Shown here piece by piece: positions 5,093 through 13,155 of a stretch of DNA of 18,366 nucleotides. The position numbers were made by a program, and so were the translations under genes. This DNA comes from JBCLLP01 sp039738635 (lineage in GTDB: Bacteria; Patescibacteriota; Saccharimonadia; CAILAD01; BJGX01), in NCBI GenBank assembly GCA_039738635.1, contig JBCLLN010000012.1, forward strand, positions 1 through 18,366, read 5' to 3'. The notes beneath the pieces are model-generated. The model was not told the origin of the DNA. It was given only the letters and a program-made list of their open reading frames with translations, and did no database searches. Numbering within the stretch: the stretch's first letter is position 1; each line of letters starts with the position of its first letter.

Positions 5093-6880
5093 ATGAGTAT
5101 CCAAAGTATTACACCATCACAAATATTAGACTCCAAGGGTGAGCCCACGCTTAAAGTAACTATCGTAGCAGAGGACGGCACTTCTGCATGGTTTGTTGTG
5201 CCTTCTGGTGCGAGTGTAGGGTCACGAGAAACTCATAAAAAAACGGATAATGCCACAGCCTATAATGGCAAGAGTGTTAATGTATGTTTGGATATTATCA
5301 GTAAAACCATAGCCCCAAAATTTATTGGCTACCCAATAGGCCACCAAGAAGACTTTGATGGATTATTGATTGCCCTAGATGGTAGTGATAATAAGCAAAA
5401 TCTAGGAGGCAACACCATCCTAGCTTTATCTGGAGCCTACTATAAGCTCAGCGCCGCTCTTAGTAAAAAGCCACTCTACCAATATATTGCAGAAGGCCAT
5501 GGCACTAGCCCTAAATTCCCTCGTATCTATGCTAACTTGGTTGGGGGAGGTAAGCACGCCCCTGGTTTGGATATCCAAGAATTTATGATTGTACCTAAAT
5601 CTGATAACCCAGTTGAGGCCATAGAGCAGGTAACCCAGATATATTCAGCCTTACGAAATATTATGGCTAACTTATACGGACCTGGAGCAAAGCTAGTGGG
5701 TGATGAAGGAGCTCTTGCGCCAATTGGTGCTCGCACTGAGGTAGTGCTGGAGGCATTTGCTAGTCTTAATTCAAAGTTAGAAAATAAATTTGATATAGTC
5801 CTAGATGTTGCTGCTACTAGTTTTTATGATGGTAAAAGCTATAATTTTGAAGGGCAGAGCCTAAGAGCTAGTGATTTACTCGCCATCTATGAGCAGTGGG
5901 ATGCCAAATTTGACCTATATTCTATTGAAGACCCATTTGCAGAAAATGACTTAGAGGGCCTAGAGCTACTAAAGACACTACCTAAAGACAAGAAACCCTT
6001 TTTGGTGGTAGCAGACGACTACACCGCAACCAATGCCAAGCAAATTACTGATTTCGCAAAGGATAAAATATTTGATCAAATAGTTATCAAGCCAGACCAA
6101 ATTGGCAGTATCACAGAGATGTTTAGCGCTATAGTAGCTGCAAAACTAGCAGGTAATGAAATAATAATAAGCCACCGAAGTGGCGAGAGTAATGACGACT
6201 TTATAGTTGATTTAGCTTACGGATTGGGTGCCTTTGGTATCAAAATAGGAGCACCAAACCGCGGTGAGCGAGTAGCTAAATATAATCGTCTCTTAGATAT
6301 CCAATACTCACTGAACTCACTACAAAAAAGCTTTGAGCCCGATCGTGATAGTACTCCAGAATCAACCCAGAAGCTTGAATATACAAATGATACTAAGGCT
6401 AATACTAAGCCAAGTACTGAAGCTATTAGTGCACCTAGCGACCCAAGTAGTACCCCTTACAAGCCTAATTACGCTGACAGAAAAAACCCTCTAATCACCC
6501 CAGAGCTAAGCCCACGGGAAGCCCCAGTAATGCCAAATGCTATCAGTAATACCCCCGCTCCCGCCCCCGCACCAGCTCCAGTGCCTGAGCCAGTGCCTAC
6601 GCCATCTCCAGAGCCTATTGCGCCAAGCGTTACTGCTGCTGCCAATCCCGCATCAGTCGACCAAGCACTTTCACCTATTCCATCCAATACTCAAAGTGTC
6701 TATGATAATCCACCAGCCACTACTATGCCTAAAATTGGCCATGCTACCACAGCAAGTAATCAAGAATCCGACCACCCCAAGGTACTAAACGTAGATGGTC
6801 CAAGAGCTGCATTGAGCCTTAAGCCTAGCTTATATAATGATAAATCTGCAGCAAATAGCAGTAATCTTGATTCCCTATAA
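5093..6880 (+). CDS. eno: Enolase with a long proline-rich C-terminal tail
   Basis: Enolase converts 2-phosphoglycerate to phosphoenolpyruvate in glycolysis, using Mg2+. Residues 1-410 cover the whole enzyme. VPSGASVGSRE (36-46) is the mobile loop. H155 lies in GGGKHAPGLD, followed by QEFMIVP. E205 in GDEGALAP is a catalytic acid/base. D238, E279 and D308 (VLDVA, SIEDP, ADDYTATN) are the metal ligands. K333 (VIKPDQIG) and K384 (GIKIG) are at the active site, and ISHRSGES (359-366) is intact. All key residues are present, so it should be active. Residues about 411-595 are extra compared with ordinary enolases (about 420-430 residues) and are rich in Pro, Ser, Thr and Ala, including a PAPAPAPAPVPEPVPTP run. 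This tail is disordered and has no domain. The gene is single, with its own promoter. Confidence 0.95.
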   Translation: MSIQSITPSQILDSKGEPTLKVTIVAEDGTSAWFVVPSGASVGSRETHKKTDNATAYNGKSVNVCLDIISKTIAPKFIGYPIGHQEDFDGLLIALDGSDNKQNLGGNTILALSGAYYKLSAALSKKPLYQYIAEGHGTSPKFPRIYANLVGGGKHAPGLDIQEFMIVPKSDNPVEAIEQVTQIYSALRNIMANLYGPGAKLVGDEGALAPIGARTEVVLEAFASLNSKLENKFDIVLDVAATSFYDGKSYNFEGQSLRASDLLAIYEQWDAKFDLYSIEDPFAENDLEGLELLKTLPKDKKPFLVVADDYTATNAKQITDFAKDKIFDQIVIKPDQIGSITEMFSAIVAAKLAGNEIIISHRSGESNDDFIVDLAYGLGAFGIKIGAPNRGERVAKYNRLLDIQYSLNSLQKSFEPDRDSTPESTQKLEYTNDTKANTKPSTEAISAPSDPSSTPYKPNYADRKNPLITPELSPREAPVMPNAISNTPAPAPAPAPVPEPVPTPSPEPIAPSVTAAANPASVDQALSPIPSNTQSVYDNPPATTMPKIGHATTASNQESDHPKVLNVDGPRAALSLKPSLYNDKSAANSSNLDSL

Positions 6881-6894
6881 CAATAGTTTTGGGC

Positions 6895-6900
6895 TATAAT
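6895..6900 (+). promoter_or_regulatory. -10 box for the polysaccharide deacetylase gene
   Basis: TATAAT lies 15 nt after the enolase stop and 42 nt before ATG 6943. TTCCCT 18 nt upstream is a poor -35. Because the box lies after the TTG at 6889, it argues against using that TTG as the start. Confidence 0.4.
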
Positions 6901-6942
6901 GATATAAACATACCAATAATCCGACATGTTTGCCTATGCTCT

Positions 6943-7815
6943 ATGGAATCACTCTCTAGAAAACGCAATAATTATTTACGACTAATATACTCCTGCTGTA
7001 TGGTTATAATTCTTTCTATTATTACTTTCGGGTATTATATGAATTACCAAAAAGGCATCGATGAGCTCGCAAAAGCAAAGCTACTAAGTAGCCAGCCTAG
7101 CTTAAAATTAAGCAAAGTCGTTAAGTCAGCTCCACCCGCTAATGAAGTCAAGATTATTATTCCCCAGCCAGGCTTAAGTATGGAGCTGCCCATTCTCTTA
7201 TACCACACCACGCCTGCCAATTTCGAGCAGCAGCTCCAGATATTATCTAATAAGGGCTATACTACCATTACAATGGATGAGGCAAGCAAAATACTCCGTG
7301 GTCTTACTAAGGCGCCTCCCAAGCCTGTGGTGCTTACTTTTGATGATGGTTTTAGTGATCAGCTTAAGGCATTTGCTTTGCTCAAAAAGTACAATATGAG
7401 GGCCACATTTTATATTATTATTGGTGGCGCACTAAGTAACTGGTGTATAGGTACAGAGAGGCAGCAAGGGCTAAATTGTGGAGATAGCTACCTCAACTGG
7501 GAGGAGCTAGCCCAGCTCAATAGCTCGGGGCTAATTGAAATTGGCGCCCACACCCTAGACCATCCGCAATTAACCAATCTAAGCCCCCAAGCTCAACGCG
7601 AGCAAATATTTAATAGCAAGCAAATCCTTGAACAAAAGCTAGGTATTAAGGTCACGAGCTTTGCCTACCCATACGGTGCGTATGACCAAGCTGTAATGAA
7701 CCTTGTAAGGGAGGCTGGGTTTACTAGTGCCGTTAGCACTATCGCTGGCACCAAGCAGTCTCATAATACATTATTCTATCTAGCTCGTATTAGAAATACC
7801 AATGTCCTGCCATAA
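6943..7815 (+). CDS. Membrane-anchored polysaccharide deacetylase (NodB/CE4 family)
   Basis: A 290-residue protein from the preferred ATG. The frame extends to a TTG at 6889, but a -10 box lies after it. Residues 12-33 form an N-terminal membrane anchor; the rest should be outside the cell. The catalytic domain starts at LPILLYHTT and carries the CE4 motifs: TFDDG (132-136) with the catalytic and metal Asp pair, HTLDHP (203-208) with the two zinc-binding His, and YPYGAYD (242-248). The end (YLARIRNTNVLP) matches the normal family close, so the protein is complete. These enzymes remove N-acetyl groups from peptidoglycan or poly-N-acetylglucosamine. For a wall-bearing episymbiont, protection of its own wall or surface glycan trimming is plausible but inferred. 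It converges on PGK with only 15 bp between the two stops and no room for a terminator. Confidence 0.88.
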   Translation: MESLSRKRNNYLRLIYSCCMVIILSIITFGYYMNYQKGIDELAKAKLLSSQPSLKLSKVVKSAPPANEVKIIIPQPGLSMELPILLYHTTPANFEQQLQILSNKGYTTITMDEASKILRGLTKAPPKPVVLTFDDGFSDQLKAFALLKKYNMRATFYIIIGGALSNWCIGTERQQGLNCGDSYLNWEELAQLNSSGLIEIGAHTLDHPQLTNLSPQAQREQIFNSKQILEQKLGIKVTSFAYPYGAYDQAVMNLVREAGFTSAVSTIAGTKQSHNTLFYLARIRNTNVLP

Positions 7816-7830
7816 CTTGTTAAAAAATCT

Positions 7831-9057
7831 TTAGCTCATAAGTGCTTCAAGGCCCGGGAGCTTATTGCCAGCCAGTAGCTCAAGGCTAGCTCCACCACCT
7901 GTACTAACAAATCTAAAGCTATCGTGCATGCCTAGCTTTTGAATAAATGCAGTCGTGTCGCCACCGCCAACAATGGTATTGACTCGGCCGTTTTTTATGG
8001 CCATCATATGAGCCATGTCCCTACTCGCCCACGCAAACTCAGGAATCTCTGCCATACCCAGCGTACCATTCCAGAACACAGTCTTGGCTGAGTTTACAAT
8101 AGGGATTAATTTTTTCATTGTATCCTTGCCTAAGTCTAGTGCGATATCATCTTTGGCTATCTGACTAACCCTTACTTGATGATGCGCTACATTGTGCTTG
8201 GCCAATTTAGCTACCACTACATCTGTGGGCAAAATTAAATGAACATTACGCCTGTGAGCCTCACTAATTATTTGCTTGGCTGTGTCTATCTGGTCGGTTT
8301 CGGTCATACTTTTGCCGATGCTATAGCCTTGGGCCTGCAAAAATGTATTAGCCATAGCGCCACCTACAACGAGTGTATCAACCTTTTTTAGTAAGCTCAT
8401 TAGGACTTCTATCTTAGTAGATATCTTGGCCCCGCCTATCACCGCGACGAATGGCCTATCGGGTATGGTAAGTAGGTTGGTAATAACTTCATACTCTTTT
8501 TGCATTAGTAATCCAGCACAATGAGGCAGGTATTTGGGTATTCCTACCATGCTGGCGTGAGCTCTATGGGCATTGGCGAACGCATCATCTATATATACCT
8601 CGGCTAGGCTAGCCAGGGACTTAGCAAAAGCATTGTTGTTTTTTTCTTCGGCACTATGAAAGCGCAGGTTTTCTAATAATACCAGCTCCCCTGATTTCAT
8701 ATGGTATGTTTCCTCTACTACTGCCCGGCCGACGCAATCATCCACAAAGCCAATATCGCGTTTCAAAATCTCGGCCAGCACCTGAGCCACAGGCCTCAGA
8801 CTAAGCTTGGGGTCTGGGACTCCCTCAGGGCGACCATTATGGCTAGCAATGATTACCGAGCAGTTCTTGGCTAGTAACTCTAAGATTGTAGGCACACTCT
8901 GAGACACCCTAAATTCGTCAATCACTTTGCCGTCTTCTACAACATTATAATCAACTCGCAGAAATACTTTTTTGTTTGTTAAATCTAAATCCTTAAGTGT
9001 TAATAATTTAGTTATATTATCTGCTGGTATTTTGGTATGCTTCAATCGTTTGTCCAT
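7831..9057 (-). CDS. pgk: Phosphoglycerate kinase
   Basis: The 408-residue enzyme transfers phosphate from 1,3-bisphosphoglycerate to ADP, the first ATP-yielding step of lower glycolysis. The N-domain shows RVDYN (34-38), SHNGRP (72-77), LLENLRF (127-133) and DDAFANAHRAHAS (157-169), which bind the substrate through Asp, Asn, His and Arg. The C-domain shows AVIGGAKISTKI (205-216) with the catalytic Lys pair, WNGTLGMAE and the nucleotide motif GGGDTTAF, followed by STGGGASLELLAG. It is full length with about 15-20 extra residues at the N-terminus. It is last in the minus-strand run, 8 bp after the histidine kinase stop, with only a weak AAGTAGT ribosome site. CTAG is common in this gene, as in enolase. 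Confidence 0.96.
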   Translation of the reverse strand: MDKRLKHTKIPADNITKLLTLKDLDLTNKKVFLRVDYNVVEDGKVIDEFRVSQSVPTILELLAKNCSVIIASHNGRPEGVPDPKLSLRPVAQVLAEILKRDIGFVDDCVGRAVVEETYHMKSGELVLLENLRFHSAEEKNNNAFAKSLASLAEVYIDDAFANAHRAHASMVGIPKYLPHCAGLLMQKEYEVITNLLTIPDRPFVAVIGGAKISTKIEVLMSLLKKVDTLVVGGAMANTFLQAQGYSIGKSMTETDQIDTAKQIISEAHRRNVHLILPTDVVVAKLAKHNVAHHQVRVSQIAKDDIALDLGKDTMKKLIPIVNSAKTVFWNGTLGMAEIPEFAWASRDMAHMMAIKNGRVNTIVGGGDTTAFIQKLGMHDSFRFVSTGGGASLELLAGNKLPGLEALMS

Positions 9058-9065
9058 AATACTAC

Positions 9066-11252
9066 TTAATCTGGCTTTATATTAATATTTTTATTTGGTT
9101 TGATATGATTATGAACTGGGATGCTAAAGCCGAATGTACTTCCCTTCCCAGGCTTGGACTCAAAAATAATGCTACCCCCTTGGTCTTCAATGACTCTTTT
9201 TACAAGGTACAGCCCTAGCCCTGTGCCATCTGGTCTTACTTCTTTGGCATTGCTGGCTCTAAACATCTTTGTAAATAGCTTGGACTGCTGATTAATAGGT
9301 ACGCCTATGCCATTGTCTTTAACTGCTACCGTTACTCTACCATTGTCCACGGCTAGGCTAACCTCCACCTTGCCAATATTTGGAGCACTATACCCTATGG
9401 CGTTATCAATTAGGTTCATTATGGCTTGGCGTGTTTTGTTCTCGTCTAAGTTTAGGATAGGCACTGGTGAATGAGGGTGGATGTATTCTAGATGTACCTT
9501 CTTAGAGCTAGCCAATGATTTTAATAAGCTCAGTTCTTCTGGAATTATCTTGTTCAAATCCACTTTTGCAGTATCTATGTAGAATTTTCCTGCCTCTATT
9601 CTACTGACATTCAGTAAATCATTAATAAGACTAGCCATCCTATTGCTACCGTCTAGGGCCAGTTCAATACTGGATTTTTGATCTGCACTGAGCTTACCAA
9701 AGTCACCGTCATTGAGCATACTAACATAGCCTTTAACAGTTGTAAGGGGGGTTCTAAGCTGATGGCTAGCCATACTAATAAATTCATCTTTAGCTAGGTC
9801 TAGCTCTTTAAGTTGATCATTAGCTGACCTAAGATTTTTAGTGGCTTGGTCAATTTTGTGCTGGAGGGTAATGTTAAATTGTTGAATTTCGGCAAATGCT
9901 ATGGCATTCTCTAGGGCCAGACTTAGCTCGCTGGCAATTGTTTTAATAGTGCTAATATCTTGCTCGCTAAATATCTCACCACTTTTTTTATCACCTACTA
10001 ATAAATAACCTAAAAAAAGTTTGTTGGTCTTAAGGGCAACTACAACGCTCATTCCTATTTGTTCTAATACCTCTAGCTTGGCTTTTGATCTTAAGTCGTC
10101 AATATTTACTAATTTATTTCCTAGGACAGCTAGGTTTTGTTCTGGATTAGCTCCTAGCTTGACTAAAATGTCATCTTCGGCGTACAAAATGGCAGCCCCA
10201 TCATAAACAATTGTTGTGGCTGACTGCAGGTGCATAGTAGCTGTCATTTGCTGAGCTACCTTGTCGGTGAGCTCCTTGACTCTAATCTCGGAGGCAAGAA
10301 TTAAGCTGACTGAGTTTACTAGCTCCTGCGTTTCATACGCATCTTGGTAGAACAATTTTTTTGTGATTTTATCAAAATACCGTTTTGTTATTGGATAAAA
10401 AGTTGCTGTTACAAGAGCTAGGATTATGTATAGTGCTCTTTCAACATCTGGTGATACTAAATTTGAACCTAATAAATTTAAAATTATATAAATAATTCCG
10501 CCATAAACGATGCCGATAATACCTATAGAAAGTAAGTATGCAACGGAACGAGCAACTGCTGCTTTTATATCGAACAAACTCTTTCTAACAATAGCGTATG
10601 TAATGGAACCAAGAAAAATTAATGTATAGAATGGGGTATATTGAACATAATCGCTTTTTTTAAATATAATGACTGGTATGAGTACTGTAGTAATAATTAG
10701 TCCCTGCATAAGCAATTCACCAGCTAAAACATATCGAATTTGACCTTTGAGTTTACCGCTTGAGTTTTTTATCCTGACAATCAGTGCTCTAATTGCAACT
10801 AAAGTCGTATAAATTGCAAATAAACCAAATAATACAATCGTAGGTCCAGGGATTGCAACAACAACACCATTGACAACTTCTGTGCCGGTAAACGCAAAAG
10901 GCGACAATGCGTTTATCATAATTGCAATTGTTGCTGTTATGAGGATCCAGAGCCTACGATTCGTAATTTTGATTCTTTCACTTGGAATTGTTTTTGCAAG
11001 AAGATAAAAAAGCGAAATTTGCGCTGCTGCGAATAGAATACTAAGCCGTATCCAGATCAGTGCTGATGGGTAAAATTGTGGAGTAACTGATAAATATATA
11101 AAGACTAGCCAGAATGAAGTGACTATTGATAATAATCCAAAAATCTTGTTTGTTGCACTATTAGTGTTATTTTTGTAAACAAATGCCGCCAACACTGAAT
11201 TTACAATTACCGTAACAATCAATATTATAAAATTATTATCTATCTGACCCAC
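9066..11252 (-). CDS. Membrane sensor histidine kinase (7TM, GAF, HisKA, HATPase), orphan
   Basis: A 728-residue kinase. About eight hydrophobic helices fill residues 8-290, resembling the N-terminal 7TM region of histidine kinases; no large outer domain is seen. A GAF-like domain spans about 305-455, then a coiled-coil linker. HisKA follows with the phosphoacceptor H497 in SMASHQLRTPLT. The ATPase has the N box (NLIDNAIGYS, 613-622), G1 DNGIG (646-650), an F box around LFTKMFRA, and G2 GTGLGLYL (676-683). All catalytic parts are intact. No response regulator is present in the window. The start is GTG, 1 bp after the hydrolase stop, so translation is probably coupled to it; no better ATG fits the 7TM start. 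CTAG frequency changes sharply near 10.35 kb, at the junction of the membrane and GAF halves. Confidence 0.92.
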   Translation of the reverse strand: MGQIDNNFIILIVTVIVNSVLAAFVYKNNTNSATNKIFGLLSIVTSFWLVFIYLSVTPQFYPSALIWIRLSILFAAAQISLFYLLAKTIPSERIKITNRRLWILITATIAIMINALSPFAFTGTEVVNGVVVAIPGPTIVLFGLFAIYTTLVAIRALIVRIKNSSGKLKGQIRYVLAGELLMQGLIITTVLIPVIIFKKSDYVQYTPFYTLIFLGSITYAIVRKSLFDIKAAVARSVAYLLSIGIIGIVYGGIIYIILNLLGSNLVSPDVERALYIILALVTATFYPITKRYFDKITKKLFYQDAYETQELVNSVSLILASEIRVKELTDKVAQQMTATMHLQSATTIVYDGAAILYAEDDILVKLGANPEQNLAVLGNKLVNIDDLRSKAKLEVLEQIGMSVVVALKTNKLFLGYLLVGDKKSGEIFSEQDISTIKTIASELSLALENAIAFAEIQQFNITLQHKIDQATKNLRSANDQLKELDLAKDEFISMASHQLRTPLTTVKGYVSMLNDGDFGKLSADQKSSIELALDGSNRMASLINDLLNVSRIEAGKFYIDTAKVDLNKIIPEELSLLKSLASSKKVHLEYIHPHSPVPILNLDENKTRQAIMNLIDNAIGYSAPNIGKVEVSLAVDNGRVTVAVKDNGIGVPINQQSKLFTKMFRASNAKEVRPDGTGLGLYLVKRVIEDQGGSIIFESKPGKGSTFGFSIPVHNHIKPNKNINIKPD

Positions 11253-11253
11253 C

Positions 11254-12144
11254 CTACCAAACCTTTGACTTTAAAAACGAAATTAGTAACTGATTAACTT
11301 GTTCCGGAGCTTCTACAGGTGGCATATGTCCAACCCCTTTCAAAATTTCAATCTTAGCGTTTTTTATTTTTTTAAAATTTTTGACAACTGTACTATAAGG
11401 CATAAGTGGGTCTTCTTTTCCCCAGATTATTAGAGTTGGTACATTGATTTTTGTTAAACTATTTCCCAGAAATAATTCTTTGCGCATACCTGAATAATGT
11501 GCCAGTCTACTTATGAACAATACATTATGTGATTTTGCCGAAAGTTCATAAAAATAATCTATAAACTCACTTTTCAATTCAAGTTTTTTATCATAAAAAA
11601 CATCTCTCATAAACTTTTCTAGCATTTTATTATCACGCTTGGGTCTAAGTGCAGTTTTTGACATCAGAAGAGCTAGTGGCCATATGGAAATTGGTCGAAA
11701 CTTCATTGGCATATGCGTGGTAAAGCCTATGGGGTTGGCTAGAACTAGGTGTTTGATGTATGGCTTCCTCTCAATCGCTAATCTCATCGCAATCCAGCCC
11801 CCAAATGAGCTTCCAATAATATCGATTTTTTTTAGTCCAATTATATTTACGAATTTGTCGACAATTATAACAAAATCTTCCTCGAACTTAGTCTTTCTAA
11901 AATTTACAACCGTGGAATCACCAGCACCAGGCAGGTCCAGAGCATAGACTTTGAAATGTTTTGCTAGTTCGTCAATATTTTGATGCCATTGTGGCCAGCC
12001 AATATTTGCCCCGTGGAGCAACAATACCGGATTCCCCTGACCTGCAACAATATAATTGATTGAATACTTACCAATTTTTACTTGTTTTGTAGTTGGTTTA
12101 CTACGTAAAGTTTGTAATAACTTTGTCTGATAATTATTATTCAT
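11254..12144 (-). CDS. Alpha/beta hydrolase
   Basis: A 296-residue soluble enzyme of the alpha/beta-hydrolase fold. HGAN (44-47) forms the oxyanion hole. The nucleophile is S113 in GSSFGG (111-116). The acid is D245 in WGKEDPLMP, and the base is H273 in GVGHMPPVEAPEQV. The full triad with a DLPGAGDS motif (70-77) places it with the esterase, C-C hydrolase and epoxide-type group; the substrate is not predictable. The cap region, about 140-215, is basic and aromatic. It begins 3 bp after the nitroreductase stop and runs straight into the kinase gene. It may also have its own promoter: TATAAT lies 6 nt before its ATG. In this setting it may release or hydrolyse an activated intermediate, which is inference. 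Confidence 0.88.
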   Translation of the reverse strand: MNNNYQTKLLQTLRSKPTTKQVKIGKYSINYIVAGQGNPVLLLHGANIGWPQWHQNIDELAKHFKVYALDLPGAGDSTVVNFRKTKFEEDFVIIVDKFVNIIGLKKIDIIGSSFGGWIAMRLAIERKPYIKHLVLANPIGFTTHMPMKFRPISIWPLALLMSKTALRPKRDNKMLEKFMRDVFYDKKLELKSEFIDYFYELSAKSHNVLFISRLAHYSGMRKELFLGNSLTKINVPTLIIWGKEDPLMPYSTVVKNFKKIKNAKIEILKGVGHMPPVEAPEQVNQLLISFLKSKVW

Positions 12145-12147
12145 AGT

Positions 12148-13155
12148 TTAATTATACCTTGGGGTGTGCCTTGCTTCTACTGTAGCCTTACCAAGTCTCA
12201 TAAAGAATATAGGTATTGTTTCCATGCCAACACTGTCTTTAAGTTTATTCTTATGCTCCTCACTGCTTATTATAGCAAACAATGGGTGCCCTACTATGCC
12301 TAACGCTGTCACATTTAACCAAAATCGTTCAATAATCATACCCATCTTAATAATTTCAGCTGGAGAATCTTTTTTAGACCCGAATATAACAAAAGCCGAT
12401 GATGACTGCATAAGTTTTTGTTCCTTTTCTAAAAATTTTACAGGAATTTTATTAAATATACTGGTTAACCCCTTCCCGACAGCACTTTGAATGGCTGAAT
12501 TGCCGGTTACAAAGCCAGGCATACCGTTATTCTTATTAGTGCCGTTCAATCGGAGCCAACTTGATAGTTCTCTAACAAATCTTTTATCATTTGCATATTT
12601 ATCAGCAGCCAAAAGGTGAAGTTTTATAATATTAGAACACTCATTTTTGTCAGTAATAAGCTTTACCTCACAAGCGCTGGTGCTACTGTTAGTAATTGAT
12701 AATTTCTGTATAATTTCAGGACTTATATGCCCGGTATATAAAAACTTGTTAGATGCTCTTTTTTTGATCAAAAAAAGCTGATCTTTATCATATATTAGTC
12801 CTGTTGAACTCTCATTACCAAAAGTAATCTCCGCTTTTTTATTATCAATACTAAGTTTGGTTTTAATTTTGAAAGCTTCGGCAGCTTTCAAAATATTTTC
12901 TATGAAAGCTCCAAGTGATATATATAAACCTATATTCTGTGGGTCACCGTACTGAAGCGCTTTTGAAAATTCGGGGATAATGATAAGACTTTCCTTGCGA
13001 AATTCGAGTTTCCAGGGTTGAGTGTTGTATGTTGAGGGGGCTAAAATCCCATATCCAGTCAGGAATCTAATTTTGTCTTCTGTGGTTCCATTTTTGGGGA
13101 AATCATTTTCATCTATTTCCCACGCTTGGTAGTTGGGTTTAGTCTTTTTTGCCAT
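12148..13155 (-). CDS. Nitroreductase-fold flavoprotein, Acg/Rv1355c C-terminal type
   Basis: A 335-residue protein. The N-terminal signature APSTYNTQPW (39-48) is typical of FMN-binding nitroreductase-fold proteins of the Acg-like group. The late motif MGMIIERFWLNVTALGIVGHPLF is the second flavin-contacting helix, and the C-terminus ends in ARHTPRYN, like the Arg-Thr-Pro-Arg ending of Acg-like proteins. Proteins of this group bind FMN and often lack the simple NAD(P)H-driven nitroreduction of NfsB; some only sequester flavin. Its start overlaps the end of the ThiF-like gene by 17 bp, so the two products are likely made together. That order, E1-like then nitroreductase, equals the domain order of the fused mycobacterial Rv1355c/MoeY protein. 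The middle region (about 190-260) is divergent. The fold call is firm, the reaction is not. Confidence 0.8.
   Translation of the reverse strand: MAKKTKPNYQAWEIDENDFPKNGTTEDKIRFLTGYGILAPSTYNTQPWKLEFRKESLIIIPEFSKALQYGDPQNIGLYISLGAFIENILKAAEAFKIKTKLSIDNKKAEITFGNESSTGLIYDKDQLFLIKKRASNKFLYTGHISPEIIQKLSITNSSTSACEVKLITDKNECSNIIKLHLLAADKYANDKRFVRELSSWLRLNGTNKNNGMPGFVTGNSAIQSAVGKGLTSIFNKIPVKFLEKEQKLMQSSSAFVIFGSKKDSPAEIIKMGMIIERFWLNVTALGIVGHPLFAIISSEEHKNKLKDSVGMETIPIFFMRLGKATVEARHTPRYN

Noticed and set aside
5093..6880. Enolase tail as a second fused enzyme
   Set aside because: The last ~185 residues are low-complexity Pro/Ser/Thr/Ala sequence without any domain motif.
6889..6942. Upstream TTG start giving an 18-residue longer deacetylase
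   Set aside because: A TATAAT box lies inside this extension and the ATG at 6943 gives a normal basic N-terminus plus membrane anchor.
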